From Hellea sp. (GTDB taxonomy: Bacteria > Pseudomonadota > Alphaproteobacteria > Caulobacterales > Maricaulaceae): DNA of 63,152 bases. The translations under genes were made by a program, and so were the position numbers. The stretch is taken from the NCBI GenBank assembly GCA_020629135.1, contig JAHDDX010000007.1, forward strand, positions 1 to 63,152. The letters are read 5' to 3'. This document shows positions 17,627 to 27,287 of this stretch, one piece after another. A model generated the notes under the pieces. The model was not told where the DNA came from. It worked only from the letters and a program-made list of their open reading frames with translations, and made no database searches. The stretch's first letter is position 1. Each line of letters begins with the position of its first letter.

Positions 17627-18100
17627 ATGCGCCGTAAATCATTGTTTTTATTATCGATTGCCTCAATCTTTTTAATTTCCTCTTGCGGGAATAAAACTGA
17701 AACTCCGACAAAAACTGCCAAAACTGAACCCGTCGCGACTGCAGAAGTCCCAGTTGAACAAGCACAGGAAACGCCCGTGAAAACTGTTGATCGCGGTGAA
17801 GTCGTCTTTAAGAAATGCCGGACCTGCCATACGCTTGAACAGGATGGACGCCACAAGGTCGGCCCAAACTTATACGGCATGTTTGGCGCAACTGCAGGAA
17901 CAAAGGACGGGTTTAACTTCTCCAAAACCATGACCGAATCCGGCCTGATATGGAATGATGAAAACGTTTCTGCCTATATTGAAAATCCCGCTAAATTTAT
18001 GCCCGGCAATCGCATGAGCTTCGTGGGCATTCGGAACGCAGCGGACCGCGAAAAACTGATTGAGTATTTAAAGCGGGAGACAGGGACACTCTCAGAATAA
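17627..18100 (+). CDS. Lipoprotein class I c-type cytochrome
   Basis: A 157-residue protein whose signal ends ISSC (lipobox) and is followed by a Thr/Pro/Glu-rich linker of about 40 residues. The heme domain has CRTCH (about residue 64) and the methionine ligand region MPGNRMSF (about 127), with KVGPNLYG between, as in cytochrome c2/c550-like electron carriers. The lipid anchor would tether it to the periplasmic side of a membrane, where it could shuttle electrons between bc1 and an oxidase. The ATG at 17627 is favoured over an in-frame TTG at 17612 because GGAG lies at 17614-17617. Confidence 0.88.
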   Translation: MRRKSLFLLSIASIFLISSCGNKTETPTKTAKTEPVATAEVPVEQAQETPVKTVDRGEVVFKKCRTCHTLEQDGRHKVGPNLYGMFGATAGTKDGFNFSKTMTESGLIWNDENVSAYIENPAKFMPGNRMSFVGIRNAADREKLIEYLKRETGTLSE

Positions 18101-18184
18101 TCACTGCTTATTAATGTCTTTAGCCCAGGAGTTGACTTGATTAATTAGACTCTCCATTTCAAAGAAAAGAATAGGAGCAATGAT

Positions 18185-18973
18185 TTGGCCAGAACCAAAT
18201 CCTCAGACATGAAGTTAGCCATCCGTGCCAGTCAACGTCCGGAAGCGCAAAGCGCACGCAAACGGCTCGTAAAGCTATATGGCGATCATGATGCAACCGA
18301 AGCGGATGCGATAATCGCTTTAGGCGGCGATGGATTTATGCTCGAAACTCTCCGTCGTCATATGCCCCTACTTCGACGTGGCCTTCCCATATACGGTATG
18401 AATAAAGGCACGATCGGATTTTTGATGAATGAGTTTCATGACGACAATCTGATTGAACGGATCAAAGCCGCAAAGCCGGCGACCATCCGACCCTTAAAAA
18501 TGACAGCTGAGGCGCCGGGTGGAATATTCGAAGAATTGGCTTTCAATGAAGTCTCACTCTACAGACAAACCCGTCAGGCTGCTCACATCAAGTTAAGTGT
18601 GGACGGCAAAGTGCGTATGGACCGCCTGATCGCTGACGGCGTCCTTGTGGCCACACCTGCCGGCTCTACCGCCTATAATTTATCAGCCCATGGTCCGGTA
18701 ATCCCTTTGGGCGCAGATATTCTAGCGTTGACACCGATCAGTGCTTTTAGACCCCGGCGCTGGCGCGGTGCGCTTCTCAATGCCAAAGCCAAAGTCGAAC
18801 TTGAAAATCTGGATACGGACAAACGTCCCCTTAGCGCGACCGCGGATAGCCGTGAAATTCGAAATGTTTCCCGGGTTTCTATCGAGCAGGATACAGACAC
18901 CAGCCTGACGCTGCTATTTGATCCAGATCATGCATTAGATGAAAAAATCCTGCGCGAGCAGTTCTCGACTTAA
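18185..18973 (+). CDS. nadK: NAD kinase
   Basis: NAD kinase makes NADP from NAD and ATP. The 262-residue protein shows the ATP-binding GGDGFMLETLR motif near residue 46 and the conserved TPAGSTAYNLSAHGPVIP block near residue 157 (first residues TPAGSTAYNLSAHG). The start is probably the TTG at 18185, which has AGGAG seven bases upstream; the ATG at 18209, giving MKLAIRASQRPEA, has no such site but fits the usual family N-terminus equally well. It overlaps the stop of the convergent DUF2336 gene by four bases, as often seen in this lineage. Confidence 0.93.
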   Translation: MARTKSSDMKLAIRASQRPEAQSARKRLVKLYGDHDATEADAIIALGGDGFMLETLRRHMPLLRRGLPIYGMNKGTIGFLMNEFHDDNLIERIKAAKPATIRPLKMTAEAPGGIFEELAFNEVSLYRQTRQAAHIKLSVDGKVRMDRLIADGVLVATPAGSTAYNLSAHGPVIPLGADILALTPISAFRPRRWRGALLNAKAKVELENLDTDKRPLSATADSREIRNVSRVSIEQDTDTSLTLLFDPDHALDEKILREQFST

Positions 18974-20094
18974 GCGGCCTTTGTCTGCAAGGCATCCAAT
19001 CGTTCCAAAAACCACTCTGTATCGCCTTCGTCGATCTCAAATGGCAGGGTCAGCATTCGCTCGATCATGATAGAACGAAAGTAGTCCGCATCATATTGAA
19101 CAGTGGCCAATTCCAGATCGCGGAAAATCGCGCAGGCTGCCCGAATAATTTTAGTCTGAGCGGGATTTAATCCGGCCTCTTTGCAGAGCGCCTTAAGCCC
19201 AAGCGGCCCGCTGTCATGTATCATCAAAGCGGCCTTGTTAGGCTGAATATTGGCTCGCAATGCCATAGCATGTTTCAAAAGAACCATGCGTCCATAACCG
19301 GCCATTCGGATCATCAGCGAAACTGTCAATCGGCCTTCATCAAACAGACGTTGGACCAAAAGGCGAGCGTCTCGTTCGCTCATATTTTCGTCTATTATGG
19401 AAATCGTCGCGCGCTCACGCGTTCGCGTCGCTAGGTCGACCGCCAATGTGACCGGTAGATCGTGACGCCGGCGAAGTTGTAGCGCCGCCTCCTCGCTCAC
19501 CAATGTAATCAGTCGTTCCATAATGGGCGCGGGAAGATCGCGACGGGATATGAAAGCATTCTTTAGAAGATCATTATCGTGATATAGACGCAGCATATGT
19601 TCGGCAGTTTTTCGGTCAATATCCGCACCGTCGTTCGCCGCAACATCCGCAACCGCATAGCTGTCTCCATACCGGATAATGGCCCGCACAATATCACCGC
19701 TGACACTGGGTCTTTTGGCGATCGCTCGGACTTTTGCCGCGGCTTTGGAACGTAAAACCTCAATCAGATCGATATCGGTAAATACCGGCGAATTCTGCAG
19801 TAAGGGCACAGCAATATTATCGATATCCGCAGCAAGCTTCAGCGCGATATCACGGGGCAGTTCCGGTGAATTCTTTAGGGTGACGGCCAGAGCCCGCCGA
19901 ACAATCGCAACGGCGTCTTCGGCCATATGAGCCAGCAAACGCCGCGCAAATAAGCGTTCAACATCAGAAAGTTTACCGTCCCGATAGGTCCGGCATATGG
20001 ACTGAGCCGCCTGCGCGCGCCTTTCCGGATCCGGATGACGCACTAATGCGCGAATATCTTTCTCGTCCAGTTGGGATTTTGCCAATTGACCCAT
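18970..20094 (-). CDS. DUF2336 domain protein
   Basis: About 374 residues, alpha-helical and HEAT-like throughout, with the opening LVRHPDPERRAQAAQSICRTY and the repeated DI(A/V) segments that mark DUF2336, a family confined largely to alphaproteobacteria. Function is unknown. GGAGG lies five bases before the ATG at 20094, so this is chosen over the upstream in-frame ATG at 20115. The gene converges on nadK with a four-base overlap. No catalytic motif can be seen, and a scaffold or adaptor role is the most that can be suggested. Confidence 0.85.
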   Translation of the reverse strand: MGQLAKSQLDEKDIRALVRHPDPERRAQAAQSICRTYRDGKLSDVERLFARRLLAHMAEDAVAIVRRALAVTLKNSPELPRDIALKLAADIDNIAVPLLQNSPVFTDIDLIEVLRSKAAAKVRAIAKRPSVSGDIVRAIIRYGDSYAVADVAANDGADIDRKTAEHMLRLYHDNDLLKNAFISRRDLPAPIMERLITLVSEEAALQLRRRHDLPVTLAVDLATRTRERATISIIDENMSERDARLLVQRLFDEGRLTVSLMIRMAGYGRMVLLKHAMALRANIQPNKAALMIHDSGPLGLKALCKEAGLNPAQTKIIRAACAIFRDLELATVQYDADYFRSIMIERMLTLPFEIDEGDTEWFLERLDALQTKAA

Positions 20095-20169
20095 AAGTCC
20101 TCCGCTAAAGCACAAACTAGGCCAGTTATGGTAAAAGCTTGATTAAGGAATGAGCTCGGCCAAGAGCAT

Positions 20170-21570
20170 TTATCTGATACGGCCTAAGAATAAAATAGCT
20201 AACCCAAAGACCCAACTCATCCATTTTTCCATGACGTCAGCCCCGGAACCGGGGACATTTGAAAAATAGACAGCGGTGAAAAACCCAACCAGTATCGCCG
20301 TCAATATCATCTGCGCTTTCACCTGCCAGCCTAGACATTTGGTCAAGAGCGTGGGCCCAAACGCAGCCCCCAAAGCCACCCAACCAAAGAGCACGCGGGA
20401 AAAGATATCTTTGGGTGCGTATAACGTCAGGAGAACAGCGAAAATCGCAACAATCACCATCGCCAAACGGCCAAAAAACAAGGCCTTTTTCGGGTCGGCA
20501 TAATTTATCCCCATATCATGCGAAACGGCTGAGGCTGCGGCCAATAACAAACTGTCGACCGTTGACATAACCGCCGATAAAACAGCCGCAATAACAACCC
20601 CCGCCAAGACCGCTGGCAGATAGGCTTCTGCCGCGGCAAAAAACAGGCTTTCGCCGTCTACATCAAGCGCCATAGACCGGGCGGCAAGCGCCATACAGAC
20701 CAGCCCCGTAAAGATGATCGCACCCCAGCCGATAGTGATAAATGCGGCTTTTAATCGTTCGGATGAAGATTTCACCGCCATAATCCGGTTGAGGAGTTGT
20801 GGCTGCCCCATAGCGCCAAACCCGGTCCCTATCAGACCCATGGCCAGGCCCACCCCTGCCATTCCGACAGCTTCGCCGGTTATCTCAAAAAATGACCCGG
20901 TTTCTAAGGTCTTCAAGGTTTCGATCGCTGGCCCCATGCCGCCAGCCGCGGAGACAGTCGCAATTGGGACCAAAATACAGGCCAGAAGCATCACCAGCGC
21001 CTGAAAGGCATCCGTTATACTGGCCGCCCAAAACCCGCCTAGAAGACAATAAATCACAATAATGGTTGCCCCGAGCAATATGGCTTCTGTGCCATTCATC
21101 CCAAAAATGGATGTCAGCGCATTGCCGGCTGCCTGAAACTGACTGGAAATATAAAACACAAAACAAAAGATAATCATCAAAGCTGCAACAATGCCGATGA
21201 TCCGGCGCCATTTTGAATCCAGGTCCCCCGTGAGAAAGTCAACAACTGTGATATATTTCCGTTCCGCAGTTTCCGCATGAAGACGAGGCCCCATGACCAG
21301 CCAGGTCATCATATAACCGCCAAATATCCCAGGAAGAAGCCAAAGCCCAACTAGACCCTGAGAATAGACCATGCCCGTAAAGCCCAATAAGACCCAGGCC
21401 GAAGACGTAGACGCGGCATATGACAAGCCGGCCGTCCACGCACCCAATCCCTGACCTGCCAGGAAAAAATCGCCCTCGGTCTTAATACGGCGCGAGGCCC
21501 AGAACCCGATGCCCAGCAATAAGATCTTATAGGCAATTAAGGTCAGCAGGATAATATTCGAGGTCGACAT
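20170..21570 (-). CDS. Sodium:solute symporter (PutP-like, SSF family)
   Basis: A 466-residue protein with about 12-13 membrane helices. The sodium-site helices are recognisable: SYAASTSSAWVLLGFTG (about residues 50-66) and SAVMSTVDSLLLAAASAVSHD (about 320-340), both close to proline permease PutP. It likely imports proline or a related amino acid with sodium. Somewhat shorter than E. coli PutP (502 residues), mainly at the C-terminus. It is a single gene, downstream of tRNA-His on the same strand; putA is not in the window, so the substrate is inferred. Confidence 0.85.
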   Translation of the reverse strand: MSTSNIILLTLIAYKILLLGIGFWASRRIKTEGDFFLAGQGLGAWTAGLSYAASTSSAWVLLGFTGMVYSQGLVGLWLLPGIFGGYMMTWLVMGPRLHAETAERKYITVVDFLTGDLDSKWRRIIGIVAALMIIFCFVFYISSQFQAAGNALTSIFGMNGTEAILLGATIIVIYCLLGGFWAASITDAFQALVMLLACILVPIATVSAAGGMGPAIETLKTLETGSFFEITGEAVGMAGVGLAMGLIGTGFGAMGQPQLLNRIMAVKSSSERLKAAFITIGWGAIIFTGLVCMALAARSMALDVDGESLFFAAAEAYLPAVLAGVVIAAVLSAVMSTVDSLLLAAASAVSHDMGINYADPKKALFFGRLAMVIVAIFAVLLTLYAPKDIFSRVLFGWVALGAAFGPTLLTKCLGWQVKAQMILTAILVGFFTAVYFSNVPGSGADVMEKWMSWVFGLAILFLGRIR

Positions 21571-21642
21571 ATGGGCACTTTAGGCCGCACATCATCGCAA
21601 GTCAGTTGAAAACTGACATCACAATCAAAATCATTTGAAAAA

Positions 21643-21719
21643 TGGTACCGCCTCTTGGTCTCGAACCAAGGACCTCCGGTTCCACAAACCGGCGCTCTAA
21701 CCAACTGAGCTAAGGCGGC
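21643..21719 (-). tRNA. tRNA-His (GTG anticodon), no G-1, encoded CCA
   Basis: 77 bases fold as a complete cloverleaf: acceptor GCCGCCT with AGGCGGT, TAGCTCAGTTGGTTAGAG D-arm, CCGGT-TTGTGGA-ACCGG anticodon arm with anticodon GTG, TTCGAGA T-loop, discriminator A73 and an encoded CCA. Position -1 is A, position 1 pairs G with U72. This lacks the G-1 that marks tRNA-His in most organisms but agrees with the Caulobacter-type tRNA-His, which is charged using U72, A73 and the anticodon. It follows the terminator of the M48 gene by only a few bases. Confidence 0.96.
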
Positions 21720-21722
21720 TCC

Positions 21723-21769
21723 AAAAAAGCCAATAGGCTGCGCCTTCTATACGAAGGAACACAGCCTAT
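21723..21769 (-). terminator. Terminator of the M48 protease gene
   Basis: On the minus strand, ATAGGCTG (21769-21762) pairs with CAGCCTAT (21740-21733), with an inner CCTTC/GAAGG stem, followed by TTGG and a run of six T (21728-21723). It ends four bases before the tRNA-His 5' end, so the tRNA promoter must lie within or near this hairpin; TTGATA and TATAGA hexamers are present there but only 15 bases apart. Confidence 0.7.
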
Positions 21770-21805
21770 CAAGTCAGGTTTTTAAAAATTTTACGTCCAA
21801 AATCC

Positions 21806-22744
21806 CTATGAGGCTTTTGGGATTTTATAGCTTTGCCAGCCCTGGCTACCCAGCGCGTCATGGGCCCGGATATAATCATGTAATTCCTTGGCCCGACGGG
21901 ATGGATCCGGGTGGGTTGAGAGGAATTCCGGCTGACGGCGCGGACTGTTTTCAGCCATTTTTTCCCAAAGGCGAACCGCCTCATTCGGATTATATCCGGC
22001 TCGCTTCATGTAAAGCGCACCGAGTTTATCCGACTCAAGTTCATGCTTACGTGAGAACGGCAAAACAACCCCAACGGCCAGGCCCATGCCCATCGCCGCA
22101 TTGATCAATTGCGTATTGCGGCTCGCGCTGCGCATACATCGATTATATTCAGTCTGAGTCCGCGCAGACGTCCGACATCTCTTAGACAGTTGAGAGCCGG
22201 CAATCATGGTTCCGCCGGCAACCGCGACCTGCCCTAAAAGCTGCTGACTCACACGCTCCCGGGCATGACTACCTGTAACGTGCCCGACCTCGTGGCCCAT
22301 AATGGCGGCGATCTGGTCGTCATTATCGGTGAAGTCCATCATGCCTTTGTAAAAGCCAACCCGGTTTCCCGGCAGTACGAAGGCATTTTTCGTATCCGTA
22401 TCAAAGACCGCATAATCCCAGGATTGGTCGCCGCGATTGGCACCACGCGCGATCCGGGTCCCAATATTGCGGATACGGGTCGTATAGCGCGGATCTGTTG
22501 AAACCGGTGTTTTAGCCTTGGCCTCAGCCCAGCTGGCTGCCGCCAGTTGATTGAGCTGGCTTTCCGGCATCAGAGCTGCCTGGGTGCGCCCTGTTTCAGG
22601 ATTGGTTGTACAGGCGGTTAGACTGGTCGAACCAACGGTGACGATACCGCCAGCAGCGAGAGCCTGGATCGCGCGGCGGCGGCTGAGCATATCCCTTGTG
22701 TCTTTGTCCTGGACCTCATCGTGGGTGTGATCATGATTGCACAT
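21806..22744 (-). CDS. M48 family zinc metalloprotease, twin-arginine-like signal
   Basis: The 312-residue protein has the zinc motif GHEVGHVTGSH (about residues 146-156, HExxH) and a downstream glutamate in KHELESDKLGALYMKRAGY (about 232-250), as in periplasmic LoiP/YcaL/BepA-like M48 proteases. A signal of the SRRRAIQALAAGG type, with three arginines, ends near SLTAC, so it may be exported by the Tat route and be a lipoprotein. It probably helps degrade misfolded envelope proteins. A histidine-rich stretch (CNHDHTHDE) opens the protein. It is monocistronic with its own terminator. Confidence 0.88.
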   Translation of the reverse strand: MCNHDHTHDEVQDKDTRDMLSRRRAIQALAAGGIVTVGSTSLTACTTNPETGRTQAALMPESQLNQLAAASWAEAKAKTPVSTDPRYTTRIRNIGTRIARGANRGDQSWDYAVFDTDTKNAFVLPGNRVGFYKGMMDFTDNDDQIAAIMGHEVGHVTGSHARERVSQQLLGQVAVAGGTMIAGSQLSKRCRTSARTQTEYNRCMRSASRNTQLINAAMGMGLAVGVVLPFSRKHELESDKLGALYMKRAGYNPNEAVRLWEKMAENSPRRQPEFLSTHPDPSRRAKELHDYIRAHDALGSQGWQSYKIPKAS

Positions 22745-22949
22745 AATGTCCTCCTGTGGCGCGATGTCTGAGCTATGACTCTGACTATAGGTTAATCAAT
22801 TTGAAATTAACAGATGCTGACTGCAATTGCTATTCAGGCTATTATTGTCACGTTTTCGGGAGAATGCGATAATGAATGTTCGATTTCGCTGGCGTTCATA
22901 TTCAAACCATTAGTAACATGAAACACACAAGTGAATTGAGGGCATAAAA

Positions 22950-25900
22950 ATGAAAAAATTCGTTATCGGAATTTTTGTTGTACTTATTTTCCTGATCGCC
23001 GGCGCTTTGGCCCTGCCTTCATTGGTTCCCTCATCTGTCTACAAAGATAAAATCCAGACCCAGTTGACCAAGGAATTGCAGCGCGATGTAATGATTGAAG
23101 GTGACGTCAAACTATCCGTTTTTCCAACCATTCGTGCCCGCACCGAAAAAGTTACCATCTCAAACCCGGATGGATATTCAGCCCAAAACTTTGCCAGTAT
23201 GGACAGTCTGGAAGCCCGCGTGAAACTCTTGCCACTGTTTTCGAAACGGGTCGAAATTTCATCCTTTGAGCTTATTCGTCCAATGATCAATCTGGAAAAA
23301 CGATCAGATGGCTCGGCCAATTGGGAGTTTGGTGACAGCGATACAGAACAAGCCCCTACAGAGACCGGCCCCTTCAAACGCGATGGGCGTTACAAAAATA
23401 TCGACCCCGCCATAGGGAAGTTTGCCATCGAAAACGGCGCAATTACCTATGTCGATGCTGTGTCTAACCAGGCCTATGATCTAAAGGACGCCAATCTCGC
23501 CTTCTCTTTGCCGAGCCTGTCAAAGCCCGTTAGTATTGACGGCGATGTAATTTTCAACGGCGAACCTGTTGATTTAAAGTTGCGTCTGGATACGCCCCGA
23601 GCCTTTCTTGACGGCCAATCGACCCCCGTTACCTTTGATATCAAAACCTCATTTACCGACATGGCTGGCGATGGCGCCTTCTTGCAAAGCGAAGACATAG
23701 CGTTTGAGCTTGACCTGAACGGTGAGGTGTCTGACCTTTCCAAAATGGCTGGTTTTCTCCCCGAATTGGATTTCCCTGTCATTCAATTAGCAAACCGGAT
23801 CAAACTGGCCGGGACCTATCGTTATGACGGTCAAGTCATGACCATTAAAAACGCGGATATCGGTCTAGGCGGCCCGCTTTTGGATATGATTTTCAAGGGC
23901 AATGCACAACTTGCCGACAAACCCGTCTTGGATGGCAATATCGACCTGGACGTGCGTGACCTGCCGGCCATCGCAAAAATCACAGGTCAAGACATTCAAG
24001 GCATAGACGTTGCAAAGACGCTCAACCTCAAGGCGGACTTCAACGCGCAGGATACGGGCTTCGCGGCCCAGAACATCACCGCCAAAGTTACAGGCGATGG
24101 TCTTGCGGGCACATTTACGGGCGCAGGCACGTTTGGAGATTCTCTCGTCGCGAATGGTAGTTTTGATGCCGATATCGCCTCTGTCCCGGGACTGGTCACA
24201 CGCCTTAGTATGGACTTGCCGCAAGCCGCCGCATTAGGCACGCTTTCTACCAAAGGTCAGCTTGATCTGAACGATAAAACCGTGACGCTTAGAAACCTGC
24301 AGGCTAATACACAAGGTGAATACCTGACCGGATCATTTACCGGACAAGGTCAATTTACAGATAGTTTGTCACTTGACGGGAGCTTTGATGCCCAGTCTCC
24401 ATCCGTTCCCGCACTTGCCAACGCCGCCAAAATCGAGGCTCCGCAGGCAGCTGCCTTAGGTAATTTTGACACATCCGGCACCTTGCAGATGCAAGGCGAA
24501 CAACTGACCCTAAATCTGACCAAGGCCGAAACCAAGGGCGACGCGCTGAATGCCAGCTATGTCGGGACAATTGACAAAATCGGCGACGCGCTATCCCTAA
24601 ACGGGGAATTCACTTCACTGGTCCCCTCGGCACAAAAGGTCGCGTCGTTGACCGGGATGAATATCCCCTATGCAGATGTGATCGGCGAAATGCGCGCCAA
24701 TGGTAAAATTTCCGGCCCGGCCGATGCCCTATCCTTTGACGGGGTTTCGGCGGAGCTTTCCAAAGGGCAGCTCAATGGATCATTTAACGGATCAGCGGCC
24801 TTAAGAAACGGCTTTACGCTTGATGGTAATCTTGCCGCCGATATCCCCTCCTCGCGCTCACTTGCTGCGCGATCAGGAACAGATTTACCGCCGAGCACGG
24901 CAGCGGGCGAGATTTATGAAAATGTCTCAATTTCCGGCGCCGTGACTGGCAATCCGGCCGAAATCAAATTTAGTAATGCGGATCTGGTCATGGACGCCAT
25001 TAACGGCAAAGGCGACTTCACGATGGATTTGCGCCAAGGCAAACCCAATGTTGTCGGCAATCTGCAACTCGGATCTCTAGACCTCAAACCTTATATGGCC
25101 GCTTACACCGCGCAACGCCCCAATGCCGGCATTCAGCCCTGGAGCGAGACCCCGATCAACTTCAACGCCTTAAGAGCCATTGACGGAACCTTTAATATCT
25201 CGACGCCGGAAATCCTGATGACCCGATTAAATATGGGAAAAACTGATTTTACCGCCACCATTCGCGACGGTGTCCTTGTCGCCAAGCTGCCGCAAATTAA
25301 TATGTATGGCGGGTTGGGGACATTGACCGCCAGCCTGGACGCTTCGCAAGCCGTACCGGCCTTTGCCATGGATGTGAAACTGGATGACATCCGCTCCAAT
25401 ACATTCCTCGGCGCTGTTGCCAATTACACCAGCCTGACAGGCGAAGGGCATACATTATTGGAGGTTAAAGGTCAGGGACATTCGCAGGCCGACATAATGC
25501 GCTCACTAGAAGGGGTCGGCGATTTCAAAGTCTTAAACGGTGAACTTGCTGGGATCGATCTTGGTCAATTCATGACCGGCATTGACAGCGCCTTGACCTC
25601 CCGGGTTATTCCGTCCGGAATCGGCAAGACCTATAAAACCAAGTTTAATGACATTGTCGGATTGTTTAATATTAAGAACGGCGTGGTCAGCATCGACAAT
25701 TTTAATCTAAAAGCGCTCGACGCATCCGCCTCTGGCAAAGGGCAGCTTGACCTTGGCAATCAAACGATTGATTTCAGCTTCCGTCCGAGATTAACCGGGT
25801 CAGCCGCCAGTGACTTGGCCAGCTTTGGTATTCCGCTTCGTATGAAAGGATCATTTAATAACCTCAGCACGGGCCTGGATAGCGAGCTATTGGGCCAGAT

Positions 25901-26279
25901 CGCAGCGCAACGGGCCAAGGCCGAACTTGGTCGGACCTTACAAGAACAAGTCGGCGGCGGGCTGGGAGATGTCCTGGGCGGCGTGTTGGGAACCCCTAAA
26001 AATCCTGTTGCAGAACCCGCACCAACCGATCCTGCAACCTCAGAGACCCCGGCCGAGCCAACCCCGGTTCAGACACCGCAAGCTGAACCTACGCCAACCC
26101 AGCCGGAAGATGTTGTCACCGATCTATTGGGCGGCATTTTAGGCGTGGAGAAGGCTCAAGATCCTGTATCAGAAGATGAGGCGCAGACTGAAGAAACGGA
26201 AACCAAAGCGGAAGAAAAAGAGCCGACACTCGAAGATGCGCTGGGCAGCCTGTTTGGGAAGAAAAAAGCAAACGACTAA
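22950..26279 (+). CDS. AsmA family envelope protein with four internal repeats
   Basis: At 1109 residues this is a large AsmA-family protein. An N-terminal membrane anchor (about residues 4-25) precedes the AsmA domain (SVYKDKIQTQLTKELQRDV) and a C-terminal AsmA_2-like part (about 830-1000) with DFSFRPRLTGSAA. AsmA-like proteins are bridge-like, beta-rich lipid carriers that affect outer membrane lipid balance. Residues about 350-650 form four imperfect repeats of about 75 residues, each with a SFTGxGxFxDSLxLDGSF core and an (A/P)LG turn. The last 110 residues are Pro/Glu/Thr rich. A GAGGG site precedes the ATG by eight bases. It stands alone between the M48 gene (divergent) and phhA. Confidence 0.9.
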   Translation: MKKFVIGIFVVLIFLIAGALALPSLVPSSVYKDKIQTQLTKELQRDVMIEGDVKLSVFPTIRARTEKVTISNPDGYSAQNFASMDSLEARVKLLPLFSKRVEISSFELIRPMINLEKRSDGSANWEFGDSDTEQAPTETGPFKRDGRYKNIDPAIGKFAIENGAITYVDAVSNQAYDLKDANLAFSLPSLSKPVSIDGDVIFNGEPVDLKLRLDTPRAFLDGQSTPVTFDIKTSFTDMAGDGAFLQSEDIAFELDLNGEVSDLSKMAGFLPELDFPVIQLANRIKLAGTYRYDGQVMTIKNADIGLGGPLLDMIFKGNAQLADKPVLDGNIDLDVRDLPAIAKITGQDIQGIDVAKTLNLKADFNAQDTGFAAQNITAKVTGDGLAGTFTGAGTFGDSLVANGSFDADIASVPGLVTRLSMDLPQAAALGTLSTKGQLDLNDKTVTLRNLQANTQGEYLTGSFTGQGQFTDSLSLDGSFDAQSPSVPALANAAKIEAPQAAALGNFDTSGTLQMQGEQLTLNLTKAETKGDALNASYVGTIDKIGDALSLNGEFTSLVPSAQKVASLTGMNIPYADVIGEMRANGKISGPADALSFDGVSAELSKGQLNGSFNGSAALRNGFTLDGNLAADIPSSRSLAARSGTDLPPSTAAGEIYENVSISGAVTGNPAEIKFSNADLVMDAINGKGDFTMDLRQGKPNVVGNLQLGSLDLKPYMAAYTAQRPNAGIQPWSETPINFNALRAIDGTFNISTPEILMTRLNMGKTDFTATIRDGVLVAKLPQINMYGGLGTLTASLDASQAVPAFAMDVKLDDIRSNTFLGAVANYTSLTGEGHTLLEVKGQGHSQADIMRSLEGVGDFKVLNGELAGIDLGQFMTGIDSALTSRVIPSGIGKTYKTKFNDIVGLFNIKNGVVSIDNFNLKALDASASGKGQLDLGNQTIDFSFRPRLTGSAASDLASFGIPLRMKGSFNNLSTGLDSELLGQIAAQRAKAELGRTLQEQVGGGLGDVLGGVLGTPKNPVAEPAPTDPATSETPAEPTPVQTPQAEPTPTQPEDVVTDLLGGILGVEKAQDPVSEDEAQTEETETKAEEKEPTLEDALGSLFGKKKAND

Positions 26280-26408
26280 TCTGTTGCGTCTTTGATATTA
26301 GGCAAACGAATTTTCGATGGATTTATTCTGCCTTTTACCGAATATACGGCATGATTTTTAATAATTCTTGCATATCATGCGCACATAATTTCAATAAGGT
26401 GCGCGTTC

Positions 26409-27287
26409 ATGGCGATAAATGACCCCGTAATTGCAGCTCAAACACCTGCCGCTGACTTCACGATTGAGCAGCGTTGGAGTCAATATACCGATGACGAGCA
26501 CGCGGTCTGGCAAAAGCTCTATGAACAACAGGTCAAAATCCTGGCAGATCGCGCTGTGCCGGAGTTTTACACGGGCCTCGAAGCTCTCAACCTGAATGAT
26601 GGCGGCATTCCGGATTTCGATAAAATCAATAAACCTTTGTTTGATCTGACGGGTTGGAAGGTCATTTCCGTCCCACATCTTATTCCCGATGATATTTTCT
26701 TTGATCACCTCGCCAACCGACGTTTCCCGGCCGGGCGGTTTATCCGCAGCCGCGATCAGCTCGACTATCTGCAGGAGCCGGATATTTTTCACGATGTCTT
26801 TGGCCATGTGCCGCTTCTGACCCAGCCAGTTTTTGCCAATTATATGGAAGCGTATGGTAAAGGTGGATTACGGGCCTTAAACTATGATTGCTTGAAAAAC
26901 TTGGCTCGGCTTTATTGGTATACCGTCGAGTTTGGCCTGATGAATACGAAGGACGGCATGAAAATTTACGGGGCGGGCATTGTTTCTTCTCGAACCGAAA
27001 GCCTCTTCAGCCTGGATGATCCCTCACCTAACCGAATTCATTTTGACCTCGAACGGATCATGCAGACCGATTACCGGATTGATGATTTCCAACAGGTCTA
27101 TTTCGCCATCAATTCTTTCGAGGAATTACTCGACGCGACCTATAAAGATTTCGGACCGATTTACGAATTTATGTCTCAATCTGACAAAATGTATGCGGTC
27201 GATCAAATCCTACCCAAGGACAAAGTCTACCATACCGGAACACAGAGCTACGCCAGCGCCGGCGGACGATTTGCCAAGGCGAGTTAA
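26409..27287 (+). CDS. phhA: Phenylalanine 4-monooxygenase
   Basis: The 292-residue enzyme hydroxylates phenylalanine to tyrosine using tetrahydropterin, non-heme iron and oxygen. The iron site is seen as HDVFGHVPLL (about residues 127-136, two histidines) and the glutamate in YWYTVEFGL (about 166-174). Length is normal for bacterial PhhA, which lacks the animal regulatory domain. The companion pterin carbinolamine dehydratase is not next door. Its last four bases overlap the stop of convergent astB. Confidence 0.95.
   Translation: MAINDPVIAAQTPAADFTIEQRWSQYTDDEHAVWQKLYEQQVKILADRAVPEFYTGLEALNLNDGGIPDFDKINKPLFDLTGWKVISVPHLIPDDIFFDHLANRRFPAGRFIRSRDQLDYLQEPDIFHDVFGHVPLLTQPVFANYMEAYGKGGLRALNYDCLKNLARLYWYTVEFGLMNTKDGMKIYGAGIVSSRTESLFSLDDPSPNRIHFDLERIMQTDYRIDDFQQVYFAINSFEELLDATYKDFGPIYEFMSQSDKMYAVDQILPKDKVYHTGTQSYASAGGRFAKAS

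Noticed and set aside
21601-21617. GTCAGTT/AACTGAC hairpin 26 bases downstream of tRNA-His
   Set aside because: Could end the tRNA transcript, but there is no T-run after it in the direction of transcription.
23039-26142. Several long antisense frames within the AsmA gene
   Set aside because: They lack homology-like motifs and ribosome sites and follow the codon pattern of the real gene; shadows of a high-quality coding frame.
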